Positions 19,933 to 29,849 of a stretch of 64,000 bases of DNA are shown here, in pieces (position 1 is the stretch's first letter; the number at the start of each line of letters is the position of its first letter). This DNA is from Phytopythium helicoides (taxonomy: Eukaryota > Oomycota > Peronosporomycetes > Pythiales > Pythiaceae). Made by a program: the position numbers and the translations under genes. The stretch is taken from the NCBI GenBank assembly GCA_024867545.1, contig JANFNE010000023.1:62001-126000 (forward strand), written 5' to 3'. The notes under the pieces are model-generated. The model was given only the letters and a program-made list of their open reading frames with translations. It was not told the DNA's origin and searched no databases.

Positions 19933-21669
19933 TCAACCTTGAGCACTCAGCAATCCGAACTCTGGATTGTCAAGGTCGTCGCCTTCACCCACAGCTATCT
20001 CATGACAGTCTTCATCTTCTTCCTCCTCGATCCATTCGCTGCTGCTATTTTGTTGTCCTCCCAAAATGCGATCACAGAATTGAACTTGTGAGTATAATCG
20101 AGGACCTCGACCACTGCACTCGACGTGTTTGCCATTGATAATGCCAATTGAGATCAGATTGTTTTGCGGCGTCGCAAACCAGTTGATCTTCTCATGCACT
20201 AGCATCAGTTGCTTGCTACTGGTTACAACGCTAATTGTTAGAGTGCTCTTATTGACTTCATCAGAGGCAGCGTAGAGGCCATAAGACGCCAGTGAGGATT
20301 TTGAATAGTAAAGTTTCTGATCACGCCACACGTATCCGGATAGAAAAATGAGCTTCTGACAAGCACCAAGTGCTGTTTCCACGCAACATGGTGCCGTGAG
20401 AGGTGACAACGATCGAAACCTCCACCAAATAGTCGCAACAGCTCCAACTGTTCGAGCCAGAAAGAGTACAAGTACCATACCGGCCACAATAAACCCATGT
20501 CCCATCAATCCCCAGAGATAGTACGAAATGGCGAGTGCAACGTGTTGTGTTTCTTGTAGTTTGGTGTGGTTGAGTGCTTCGACATATGTTTGAAACGACG
20601 CCATGACAATGATCTCGCCAAAGAAAGTGGACTCATCGTTGAAAAACAGCCGCTTAATAGTACGAATGATCTGTGGCCATCTTGATCGGCAACAGGATCC
20701 AGCACAAGTGGAAGTTTCAACCATCTCAAACAGAATGGAGATGATTCCCGAGAGATTGTACGAGAGTGAGATACATTGCATGAGTGCCAATACTCCAGAC
20801 TTCGTCACATACAAGAACAGATCACTCATTAAACCTTCGAGCATGAGGTACATCACCGCGAGTCGTTGGAGATTGTTGGCTCCGTGTGCAGTCAGACGAG
20901 CGCTCTCTTGGATGTAAATCACGGTCTCTTGGAGGTGAATGTTGACATTATGTTTATCGCATCGATCTAGATGCCTTTTGACGCATACGAAGCTGCGACG
21001 AATGATGAGTGCACGATAGATGATCCAGACCATACCAACGATGCCAAACCAGATCGAATTTCGATATCCATAACTTCCCTCGTCATTTGCAAGTGACTGT
21101 CCGTTCATATCAAATGACCCAAGTTTCTTGACTGTAATGACGGCCGCCCAGTCGTCTTCACAAACGGTTCCATCTCCTTCTTCGTAGTAGGAGTAGTAGC
21201 CGACTGAACCATGATAGAAGTAGTAATTGAAAAGCGAGTTTTTCGACTTGCACGAGGTAGAAATCACATCATTGCCTCGCCTGTACGCTCCGTGCATGTT
21301 GTACTGAGGGATAACAAAATGGCACAAGGTCTCGTTCGATTCAGTCTGGTGAAAGTGCGTCGGCATGATGTTCCACCACACGTTGGCAATGTAGATCCCT
21401 TTGACGGGACATTGCGCAAGCATATGCTCCGTTTCGGCAACGGCATCAATCGGCGCGACCAAACTCTGGGACATCTTGTGTGGAGTCACCATTTGCACGT
21501 AGCTCCGCAATTGTAGCAAGAAAGGCGTGAGCACTGTGCCGATCCACACGAGCATCATTTTTTGTGTGTTGTTCAACCATCGCCGCGGATGTTCCGTCCG
21601 AAGAGCGCTGGATGGGCCATCGAACTTGACGACCTGATCTCTGCTCGCAACAAACACCTTGGTAGACAT
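19933..21669 (-). CDS. Multi-pass membrane protein of unknown family, copy E
   Basis: A 578-residue protein nearly identical to the one at 26911-28656. Hydrophobic segments suggest at least five or six membrane spans: MMLVWIGTVLTPFLLQL near residue 40, a pair around 205-230 (WFGIVGMVWIIYRALII), a pair around 290-335, and SYYLWGLMGHGFIVAGMVLV near 400. The long stretch between the first two spans holds several cysteines (CPVKG, CHFV, TSCKS, VCEDDW) and could be an outside loop with disulfides. The C-terminus is acidic (EEEEDEDCHEIAVGEGDDLD) and probably cytosolic. I do not recognise the family. The start is ATG 21669, where similarity to copy F begins. Flanking sequences on both sides differ from those of copy F. 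Confidence 0.7.
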   Translation of the reverse strand: MSTKVFVASRDQVVKFDGPSSALRTEHPRRWLNNTQKMMLVWIGTVLTPFLLQLRSYVQMVTPHKMSQSLVAPIDAVAETEHMLAQCPVKGIYIANVWWNIMPTHFHQTESNETLCHFVIPQYNMHGAYRRGNDVISTSCKSKNSLFNYYFYHGSVGYYSYYEEGDGTVCEDDWAAVITVKKLGSFDMNGQSLANDEGSYGYRNSIWFGIVGMVWIIYRALIIRRSFVCVKRHLDRCDKHNVNIHLQETVIYIQESARLTAHGANNLQRLAVMYLMLEGLMSDLFLYVTKSGVLALMQCISLSYNLSGIISILFEMVETSTCAGSCCRSRWPQIIRTIKRLFFNDESTFFGEIIVMASFQTYVEALNHTKLQETQHVALAISYYLWGLMGHGFIVAGMVLVLFLARTVGAVATIWWRFRSLSPLTAPCCVETALGACQKLIFLSGYVWRDQKLYYSKSSLASYGLYAASDEVNKSTLTISVVTSSKQLMLVHEKINWFATPQNNLISIGIINGKHVECSGRGPRLYSQVQFCDRILGGQQNSSSEWIEEEEDEDCHEIAVGEGDDLDNPEFGLLSAQG

Positions 21670-22076
21670 GACAGCTCCGCAGTCCGATTTGGAGTCACGA
21701 CGTTATTTGGGCATGACGGCAGTTTTTGCAAGGCGCCGTTTCGCCACTACACGAAGTGCTCTTCGTCTCTGCTTGGATACATTTTCGCATAACCATTCGT
21801 TGTCCCAATTCGTCGTGCACCCAATCATGCCGATTTTGCTTGATGAAACACTCAGCTCCAAACCATAGATATCGGCTTCAGGTCATCTTCACATGAACAC
21901 GATTTTGGATGAACACCTTCGATAGTAACACGGATAGCAACATAAGACCCACAATCATCCGAACCGCAAAATCGATTACGGGGACGCAAGTTGATGCCGT
22001 TGCTCGTTGATTACGAACAGCGATGACTCGAGGCAAGCATAAGCATAACAATGCTTCCTGTACCAACACTAGAAGC

Positions 22077-22094
22077 AGTTCATTTCCCAATCTT
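22077..22094 (+). promoter_or_regulatory. Initiator-like site (oomycete Inr)
   Basis: AGTTCATTTCCCAATCTT closely fits the oomycete initiator pattern TCATTYYNCAWTTT as I remember it, with one mismatch near the end. It lies about 60 nt before the reductase start codon at 22141, a suitable 5' leader length for this group. Confidence 0.5.
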
Positions 22095-22140
22095 CCTTCC
22101 GCCACAAACAGCCAAACAAACAAACAAGCAAGCAAGAACC

Positions 22141-22980
22141 ATGAACATCAACATCCCGTTCAAGACCCTCCCAAGCAGAGCAAACATCCCCGCCATCGGA
22201 TTCGGTGTCTACCTGTCAGAGCCTGGAGACGAGACCTACCATGCCGTCCGAACAGCACTCAAGCTCGGCTATCGACACATTGACACGGCAGAGGTGTATC
22301 AAAACGAGGAAGATGTTGGACGCGCGGTGCGTGACTCGGGAATCCCACGCGAACAAGTCTTCGTCACCAGCAAGATCTTCCTGCAGCACTGGGGATACGA
22401 AAAGGCCATCGCGGCGACTCGTGCCAGCAACGAGCGACTCGGACTCGGATACATTGACCTCTACCTGCTCCATGCACCTGGCGACTCGGCCACACGTGCT
22501 GACACCTGGCGAGCACTCGAAGACCTTAAGACGGAGGGTGTGCTGAAAGACATTGGCGTCTCCAACTTTAGCGAGGCACACTACAAGAAACTCGCCGAGA
22601 CCTTCCGCGTCAAACCAGCGGTCAACCAGATCGAGCTGCATCCGTGGCTCACGCGGTCGGAGTTGGTTCGTTTCTTCGAGAGTGAGGGTGTCCTTTTGCA
22701 GGCGTACTCGCCGTTGGCTCGTGGACTCAAGATGTCGGATCCAACGCTTCTTCGCATTGGTAGTGAAGTGAACGCGACAGTGGCGCAGGTGTTGATCGCT
22801 TACAGTCTGTCGAAGGGTTGGATTCCTCTTCCGAAGTCGGTGAAGGAGGATCGTATTCTTTCGAACCTGGAGTCTGTGAACGTGAAGTTATCGGCGGAAC
22901 ATGTGGCAGAGCTGGATGCGTTGGATGAGAACTGGATTACCTTTCCGAGTTGGGATCCTGTCAAAGATCACGCAGTGTAA
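22141..22980 (+). CDS. Aldo-keto reductase
   Basis: A 279-residue NAD(P)H-dependent TIM-barrel oxidoreductase of the small AKR type (2,5-diketogluconate reductase/prostaglandin F synthase-like). Seen in order: NIPAIGFGVYLSEPG; YRHIDTAEVYQNEEDVGRAV with the catalytic Asp and Tyr; VFVTSKIF with the catalytic Lys; IDLYLLHAP with the active-site His; GVSNFSEAHYKKL; AVNQIELHPWL; AYSPLARG; and the cofactor-binding IPLPKSVKEDRILSNL. It reduces aldehydes or ketones; the natural substrate cannot be told. The start is ATG 22141 (MNINIPFKTLP), which fits family N-termini and follows a good initiator-like site; an earlier in-frame non-ATG extension is unlikely. A truncated near-identical copy lies at 16544-17131. 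Confidence 0.9.
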   Translation: MNINIPFKTLPSRANIPAIGFGVYLSEPGDETYHAVRTALKLGYRHIDTAEVYQNEEDVGRAVRDSGIPREQVFVTSKIFLQHWGYEKAIAATRASNERLGLGYIDLYLLHAPGDSATRADTWRALEDLKTEGVLKDIGVSNFSEAHYKKLAETFRVKPAVNQIELHPWLTRSELVRFFESEGVLLQAYSPLARGLKMSDPTLLRIGSEVNATVAQVLIAYSLSKGWIPLPKSVKEDRILSNLESVNVKLSAEHVAELDALDENWITFPSWDPVKDHAV

Positions 22981-23344
22981 GGCTGTGTAGTACAGTTGCT
23001 GTTGACACGGAAGGGATTCTTCCACGGGATATATAGATAGTACGACACTGACGTGTGAGTTGCAGAGCGCTCCTTTTCAATTGTCACTGTCAGTTTATCG
23101 GTTCTACTGGAACACCCGAAATCACAGCTTCTTGATTGTGCATTGATTGCTTATATGAATCGATATCGATCGAATCACCTTGAAATGGGTGGGATAGTGC
23201 TTAATGGGGATCACAGCGAACTGGAAGATTGATAAATACTTTGGTAGAAGTAAAGTTGTATCCACCTACAACAGCTATACTGCCCGTGAAACTGCGAGGA
23301 AGCGGTGTTGCTTTTTGATTCATAATATAGCTCCATTTTGCGCC
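22981..23344. other. Intergenic, no gene seen
   Basis: 3' flanks of the convergent reductase and LRR-like copy C. AT-rich, with no ORF or repeat recognised. Confidence 0.4.
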
Positions 23345-25268
23345 TCAAGCGTCAAGTTTGGGAGCAAGATATAAAGAGTACTCCTCCTCCTCCTCTGAGT
23401 TTTCGATTTCATCAGCACTATAATCTGCGGTCGAGACACGACAGATAGTGTACTCCGCGGCAAACGCCAAATGGATCGCATCGCATTCTCCTCTGGACAA
23501 CAAAGAGCCGCTCCAGGTGCTTGCGAGGCAATCCCTCGCTCCCTCTTGTCGGACTGACCCTTGCTTCCACCGTAAGAGCTGAAAACGCTGAGGAACGCGA
23601 GGCGGCATTCGAGCGGAAAACCACAATTCTCAAGCTTTCGACCATGCTCTCGTGCTCTCGCTACTTTCATGTCAGAGTATGAATCGTGAGTGTGTGGCAC
23701 TCCAAAATCGAGGTACTGGAGGGTAGAGTTTGCGTGCATCATCTCTATAAAAGGAGTAGCGTCGCTATCAGACAAAAAGCGGTACCCAAAGACTTTCAAG
23801 TACCGTGCGAGGCGTGAGTTCTTGTTGAAGAGCTCCCTTGCGATCCGATATCCATCTGTATAACTGCAGCATAGGTCACGCAACTGCACGGATAACTCAT
23901 CGATCGTGCGTAGAAAGACTTCGGTATCGATATCAATCCTGTGAACGGCGAGGGTTGTCAGCTTCGGACAGCTAGTGAGGATGCGAGCAATATCGAAAGT
24001 GGGCGCCAACGGTATCGGTCCCCAACTCTTAGCCGGAAAATCGAGTTCCAATGTGGTTAAACGAGCACCAACGAGTGCCAGAAGACCGTGCACTCCAGTT
24101 GGAGGGTGGGCTACAGAGGCGAAGTTGATACTCAAATCCTTGATACCGCTTGTGGTTTTTCTTGGGTCGCTCACGCGTTGATCATCCATCTTCTCGAGGC
24201 TGTCTTGAGTCACCTCACACACTCCATAGCCTGGAAGTAAGACTCGTGGTTTGTCACTTGACGGACTCAAGAGAATACAATTGCGGACGTCATCATCAAG
24301 CACAAGCGTTGAGGACGTCGAAAGAATCGCCTCACACGGGTACGTCGGCAACAACTTCACTCTCGCGCCTTTCTTCACAATCACCATTGCGTGAGTACTC
24401 GGTGCTTCCTCACTGGAACCTGCGCTTGTTTTGCTGCTTGTCTTGCTGCTGCTTTGTGACTCTCGATTGAACAAAAACTCGACCGGGTCCTCTGCTGACA
24501 AAACCTCGCCAACCGCGACAGCATCGCCTTCATCAAGTTGTGCATTCTCCAAGCAAACGTGAGAAATGGATGAATTGGCGCGCGCATAGTCGGAAAAGAA
24601 CGTGAACGCAAGGCACTGCCATATCCAGTTGTTCATCGTACTGTCCGTGCTGGTCGTGGGAACTCGAAGTTTCGACATTGTGGTCACTCGTGCGTGCACC
24701 ATGGCAGTACACATGCGCGAAAAGAAGTAACGACGAGAGTCTTGGAACAGGATAGCTGCGTCATTCACTATGGCAAAGCTGTTTGTCGGTCGTCCATCAC
24801 CGCAGTAGATCTGACGCATGAGCTTCCCAAACATTTCAAGTCGTGCAGGCATATCCGATTGCGAGCCGTCGATGCAGATGGTGTCTGCTAACACATGGCG
24901 TGCAACCGTCAAGCTCCCTGACGACATCACCAGCTCCCCGATTTGCTTTGCCACACGATTGATGATGCCGTTGCCGTGTATCGTCAGATTAGCCGAGTCA
25001 ATCGCGAATTCGCATTTCAGATTCGGAGTCTCGTCACCAAGGTTCATCGGAAAACGCCATCCTCCGTGCTTGGTGCACAGTGCTAGCAGCGTGTTGAGCA
25101 CACGCTCACTTTCATTGACGTCGAGCGGCATTTCCGTGAATTGTAACGCGATCGGGATCATGAACTCTTGGATCTTGCTCTTGGTGATCCTCAAAATGTT
25201 CTTGACAGCAGCAACAAATCCCCGAGTTGGTTGTGCATCTAAATTATTCAGAAGCTCCAAGGTCGTGG
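23345..25268 (-). pseudogene. LRR-like PGYG-motif family, copy C, truncated and frameshifted
   Basis: From about 25268 to 23480 this is almost identical to 31994-33785 of copy D and lacks the first roughly 115 residues. Similarity begins abruptly at CCACGACCTTGGAGCTTCTG, and the sequence before it has no in-frame ATG. The body keeps the family landmarks: NNWIWQCLAFTFFSDYARAN, LLPGYGVCEV, and LTSCPKLTTLAVHRIDID. At about 23476 the expected IFAFAAE is disturbed by one missing base, so the open frame runs to 23320 with an unrelated basic tail. In the other frame the family-like end (LAFAAEYTICRV, then an acidic ENSEEEEEY tail) ends at 23345. With the 5' part missing and the 3' frame broken, it is most likely a non-functional duplicate. 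The real tail differs from that of copy D. Confidence 0.7.
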
Positions 25269-25346
25269 TACCTTGAGAAGTTTGATGACTTACATTATCA
25301 ATTCTCCAATTCGCGTTTAGCAGTCTCTTGCTCTAGCCAACGCTAT

Positions 25347-26681
25347 TTATTTATCATAAGTTCTCACAACCACTTCGAGTGCGCCAACCATGAGCGCGAC
25401 GCCGAGTGTTGAGATCACCAGCACAGCCAGCTTATCCAGGCAGCCGGCCTCTTCATTACAGATCATCCAGTAGAATGCGCTCGGTAGGAGCAGTGCGACG
25501 AGCACCATGGGGATAAGCATCCATGCGAAGACATCAACGACATTTGGCGTTATGAAGAAGCTCAGTAGCGAACTTGCGAGGATTAGCATAGTCCTGGAAA
25601 TGACTCTCACAGTTGCCTCGACGCTGTCTTCGAACTGGTCACTGTTCCTTCGGGGACTCGACAAACCCGAGATCCCGGGCACAGAATCACACGACATGTT
25701 GACGAGCCAGTTCTCTAACGCGCGTTGCAGCGGGTAAATGGTCGTCGTATACGATAGCAGTAGGTGCACGGCGTACAGCGTGATCGCTAGCGTGCGCACC
25801 ACAATGTTGCGCATGTTGAAGAACACGGGTGCCTGCAGCGTGGGGCCATACACGGCGTATGTCACGCAGCATATCGGCAGGTACAAGAGCGTCGTGATGG
25901 CCAAGATACCGCGCGTGACGACGACTGTGCAGTGCTGGTGGTTACGCATGGCGTTGTAGATGGTCGGTACGAGCGTGTGGCAGAATACGCAGCTGAAGAT
26001 GAGGCCGAAGATGTACGCCACGCGCTGGAACATGGGCGTGTCACTCAGGTCTGGCGTCACGAACACGAACTCTGGCTTCTCTGTGGCGATGTCCTTGAGC
26101 GGGTACATGGCGTCGCCGAGAATCACCGACTCGATCCAGAAGCTCAGTCCGACGTTGAAGGCCGAGATCACCGTCAGCTCTCTCAGCGACGGCACAAACA
26201 CCTGGAACCACAGACACACCGTGACGAGCGCGAGTGCCGTGCCCGGGTGCAGCCCAGTCACTCCGTTGATGCACGAAGCTGCCAGCGTGAGCTGTCCCGT
26301 CGCGAGCAGCAGGAAGCACAGGTGCACCACCAGCGTCGTGACGAGTCTCCCGATCTTGCCAAAGCACTCCTCCGCGAGGTCTCCATACCAGACGCTCTCT
26401 CCACTGGACCACCGCACCACCGCAAGCGAATCGACGAGCAGCTTGCAGGAGAAGGCACTGACTGCCGCGGCCGCCGCGAGCAGCAGCATCCCGTACCAGT
26501 CGATCTCGACCAGCACGAGTGGCAGGCAGAGCATGCCCGAGCCGCTCAGGAACGACACCACGTGATAGAAGGCCTGCCAGTCCGTCAGCTGCTTGCTCTG
26601 GGCCTCATCTACGGTACGAACGGCCGAGCCGTAGGCCCCGCGGGCCTCCAGCGGCAGCAGGAAGCGACCCTCGCCGCTCAT
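25347..26681 (-). CDS. Amino acid/auxin permease family (AAAP) transporter
   Basis: A 444-residue membrane protein with about eleven hydrophobic spans and a hydrophilic N-terminus. The first span region, WQAFYHVVSFLSGSGMLCLP, is the AAAP pattern (N-G-A-G-[IV]-LxLP-like, here SGSGMLCLP), followed by WYGMLLLAAAAAVSAFSCKL. Later spans include YIFGLIFSCVFCHTLVPTIY and ITTLLYLPICCVTYAVYG (the latter resembling the GYxxFG-type region). These are proton-coupled amino-acid transporters of plasma or vacuolar membranes; substrate unknown. A Ser-rich loop (SGLSSPRRNSDQFEDS) is probably cytosolic. The start is ATG 26681; a TTG immediately upstream is ignored. It sits about 230 nt from, and divergent to, the membrane-protein gene at 26911. 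Confidence 0.78.
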   Translation of the reverse strand: MSGEGRFLLPLEARGAYGSAVRTVDEAQSKQLTDWQAFYHVVSFLSGSGMLCLPLVLVEIDWYGMLLLAAAAAVSAFSCKLLVDSLAVVRWSSGESVWYGDLAEECFGKIGRLVTTLVVHLCFLLLATGQLTLAASCINGVTGLHPGTALALVTVCLWFQVFVPSLRELTVISAFNVGLSFWIESVILGDAMYPLKDIATEKPEFVFVTPDLSDTPMFQRVAYIFGLIFSCVFCHTLVPTIYNAMRNHQHCTVVVTRGILAITTLLYLPICCVTYAVYGPTLQAPVFFNMRNIVVRTLAITLYAVHLLLSYTTTIYPLQRALENWLVNMSCDSVPGISGLSSPRRNSDQFEDSVEATVRVISRTMLILASSLLSFFITPNVVDVFAWMLIPMVLVALLLPSAFYWMICNEEAGCLDKLAVLVISTLGVALMVGALEVVVRTYDK

Positions 26682-26910
26682 CAAGTGGTCGTAGCTCTTG
26701 GACCAGTAGGTACTGACGGCGTCACGCGCGACGCGGGAATTGAGCGACCTTCGAGCGACATGGAAGAATCGGCAGGAGGATGGCTACTTTGTGGAGACGA
26801 AAGTTTCGTCACCAGCCATCCTGATGAGAGCCAACAACGGACTCGGGCGGTTGAGAAACCACTGTCTTCCTTTTTTGAAGGATTAATCTTCGTTCAGCTT
26901 TAGAGCGATC

Positions 26911-28656
26911 ATGACGGCCAAGGTGTCTGCTCTTGCGAGCAGAGATAAGGTCGTCAAGTTCGACGGCCCATCCAGCACTCTTCGGACGGAACATCCGCGG
27001 CGATGGTTGAACAACACACAAAAAATGATGCTCGTGTGGATCGGCACAGTGCTCACGCCTTTCTTGCTACAATTGCGGAGCTACGTGCAAATGGTGACTC
27101 CACACAAGATGTCCCAGAGTTTGGTCGCGCCGATTGATGCTGTTGCCAAAACGGAGCATCTACTTGTGAATTGTCCCGTCAACGGGATCTATATCGCCAA
27201 CGTGTGGTGGAATATCATGCCGACGCACTTTCACCAGACTGAATCAAACGAGACCTTGTGTCACTTCATCACCCCTCAGTACAATATTCACGGCGCGTAC
27301 CGGCGAGGCAATGATGTGGTTTCTACCTCGTGCAAGTCGAAAAACTCGCTTTTCAATTACTACTTCTATCATGGTTCAGTCGGCTACTACTCCTACTACG
27401 AAGAAGGAGATGGAACCGTTTGTGAAGACGACTGGGCAGCCGTCATTACCGTCAAGAAGTTTGGTACGTTTGATAAGAACGGACAGTCACTTGCAAACGA
27501 CAGAGGAAGTAGCGACAGCCGATACTCAATCTGGTTCGGTATCGTTGGTATGGTATGGATCATCTATCGTGCACTCATCATTCGGCGTAGCTTCATATGC
27601 GTCAAAAGGCATCTAGATCGATGCGATAAACATACTGTCAACATTCACCTCCAAGAGACCGTGATTTACATCCAAGAGAGCGCTCGTCTGACTGCACACG
27701 GAGCCAACAATCTTCAACGACTCGCGGTGATATATCTGATGCTCGAAGGTCTGATGACAGATTTGTTCCTATTCATAACAAAGTCTGGGATCTTGGCACT
27801 CGTTCAATGTATCTCACTCTCGTACAATCTCTCGGGAATCATCTCCATTCTGTTTGAGATGGTTGAAACTTCCACTTGTGCTGGATCCTGTTGCCGATCA
27901 AGATGGCCACAGATCCTTCGTACTATTAAGCGGCTGTTTTTCAACGATGAGTCCACTTTCTTTGGGGAGTTCATTGTCATGGGATTGTTTCAAACATACG
28001 TCGAAGCACTCAACCACACCAAGTTACAAGAAACACAACACGTTGCACTCGCCATTTCGTACTATCTCTGGGGATTGATGGGACATGGGTTTATTGTGGC
28101 CGGTATGGTACTTGTACTCTTTCTAGTTCGAACAGTTGGAGCTGTTGCGACTATTTGGTGGAGGTTTCGATCGTTGTCTCCTCTCACGGCACCATGTTGC
28201 GTGGAAACAGCACTTGGTGCTTGTCAGAAGCTCATTTTTCTATCCGGATACGTGTGGCGTGATCAGAAACTTTACTATTCAAAATCCTCACTGGCGTCTT
28301 ATGGCCTCTACGCTGCCTCTGATGAAGTCAATAAGAGCACTCTAACAATTAGCGTTGTAACCAGTAGCAAGCAACTGATGCTAGTGCATGAGAAGATCAA
28401 CTGGTTTGCGACGCCGCAAAACAATCTGATCTCAATTGGCATTATCAATGGCAAACACGTCGAGTGCAGTGGTCGAGGTCCTCGATTATACTCACAAGTT
28501 CAATTCTGTGATCGCATTTTGGGAGGACAACAAAATAGCAGCAGCGAATGGGTCGAGGAAGAAGAAGATGAAGACTGTCATGAGATAGCTGTGGGTGAAG
28601 GCGACGACCTTGATAGTCCAGAGTTAGGATTGCTGAGTGCTCAAGGCTTGAGTTGA
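26911..28656 (+). CDS. Multi-pass membrane protein of unknown family, copy F
   Basis: A 581-residue protein, near-identical inverted duplicate of 19933-21669. Differences are scattered substitutions (for example LLVNCPVNG for MLAQCPVKG, GTFDKNGQSLANDRGSSDSR for the matching stretch of copy E) plus a slightly longer N-terminus (MTAKVSALASRDKVVKFDG) and a C-terminal Leu-Ser. Topology is the same: one span near residue 40, a cysteine-containing loop, a span pair near 210-230, several spans to about 430, and a cytosolic C-terminus ending in an acidic patch. The frame is intact. Similarity to copy E starts near the ATG and ends near the stop, so regulation may differ. No function recognised. Confidence 0.7.
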   Translation: MTAKVSALASRDKVVKFDGPSSTLRTEHPRRWLNNTQKMMLVWIGTVLTPFLLQLRSYVQMVTPHKMSQSLVAPIDAVAKTEHLLVNCPVNGIYIANVWWNIMPTHFHQTESNETLCHFITPQYNIHGAYRRGNDVVSTSCKSKNSLFNYYFYHGSVGYYSYYEEGDGTVCEDDWAAVITVKKFGTFDKNGQSLANDRGSSDSRYSIWFGIVGMVWIIYRALIIRRSFICVKRHLDRCDKHTVNIHLQETVIYIQESARLTAHGANNLQRLAVIYLMLEGLMTDLFLFITKSGILALVQCISLSYNLSGIISILFEMVETSTCAGSCCRSRWPQILRTIKRLFFNDESTFFGEFIVMGLFQTYVEALNHTKLQETQHVALAISYYLWGLMGHGFIVAGMVLVLFLVRTVGAVATIWWRFRSLSPLTAPCCVETALGACQKLIFLSGYVWRDQKLYYSKSSLASYGLYAASDEVNKSTLTISVVTSSKQLMLVHEKINWFATPQNNLISIGIINGKHVECSGRGPRLYSQVQFCDRILGGQQNSSSEWVEEEEDEDCHEIAVGEGDDLDSPELGLLSAQGLS

Positions 28657-29187
28657 TGCGTTTAGAGTAAGCAAACGCTATAGTCGATGAGGCGATGTAG
28701 GTTGACGCCATGACCAGAAAGTCTTGTACACAAACTTAAGAATGGCAGTTGATGCACCGGTTCCTGAAGCTACTGCTTACTGTGTGAAGAAGGCAAGAGC
28801 CCAATCTTTTGAGAAAATAGGAAAGTAAAAATAATGTTGAAAAAGCTCACGGTAAATGGCATGTGAACGTGCTCTAAATGATGTTCAACGGAATATCAAG
28901 AGTTTCTTTGTTGTAGACATCGATTATTTAATGGTGAACTCAAAGATGAAACGTACACAAAGTGATTAATGTGATGCATGGAGTTCGAAAGCAAATTAAC
29001 ATTTCCAAGCTGCATTTCCTTCGCAGAGCTCCTTCGCAGAGCATTGAAGTTAAAGATACAATCGAACGTAAAGCAGAAATTAAAAGTCGGTGCTCAGGCG
29101 CGTGGGGCAGAATTTGGGCGCTGTACTTGGCCTGGGCCACGACGAGGCGCGAGGCAGAGTTTGATATTCGCTTATTGACAAATGACT
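28657..29187. other. Intergenic, AT-rich, no gene seen
   Basis: 3' flank of copy F. Short ORFs on both strands have no recognisable content. Confidence 0.4.
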
Positions 29188-29580
29188 TATCGAGTGCGAT
29201 CTAACGGGACAGCCAACATATCATTGTCGCCCAGTCTGAGAAGAAGAGCTGAAGCCTCGGCATACCACACAAGCTGGCGATACGGCGTGAACTCGTAGTT
29301 GGGATTGGTTTGCTGGCGTTGCGGATCTTGGCTGTGGTGATACTGCTCAAACGTCTCCTTGATGTCTCTTTGTATTGATTCGCAAGCGAAAAGAGCTGCT
29401 CGCCAAGGTTTTCGTTGACGACGCTCGAGCCATCTCCCCCGTCACGGAAGAAAAATGCGTCGTGCCATATAATACTGGACTTACCACGGTCAGCATGAGA
29501 ACTCCCGGAATCTCTTGACCCGATGGGATAAAGTTGGCGTACTCGCCCGTGGTTTCGACGACTGAAATGGTGGAGCTCAT
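29188..29580 (-). pseudogene. Degraded or mis-sequenced minus-strand gene, unknown family
   Basis: Three protein-like segments follow each other on the minus strand in different frames: an ATG segment MSSTISVVETTGEYANFIPS (29580), then IIWHDAFFFRDGGDG through ENLGEQLFSLANQYK, then IKETFEQYHHSQDPQRQQ to FTPYRQLVWYAEASALLLRL, ending at a stop at 29188. Each looks coding, but no GT/AG introns of normal size connect them. A one-base change near 29375 would join the second and third. This suggests a pseudogene, or sequence errors in a real gene. I do not recognise the family. Confidence 0.4.
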
Positions 29581-29849
29581 CTTCTCACGGTCGCCCAAGC
29601 CACCAACATCTCAGTTGTAGCATATCTCAATTACCTCGAAACAGCATTTCGAGTCCCAGCGAGTCGAGCATTGCACGCTCCTCTATTCGTCATTCGCCGT
29701 CACTTCAACATGGCTGCACCTGCTTCTTGATCCAGCTCAGCGACGGCCTCTCGCGGATATCCGAGAGGTGAGATGAGCACCCATCGCCCCTCTGGCCTTC
29801 TCCCCCGCACGCTCGTTTTTCTCGGCCTCCCCCCTCGATCCAAAGCGTC

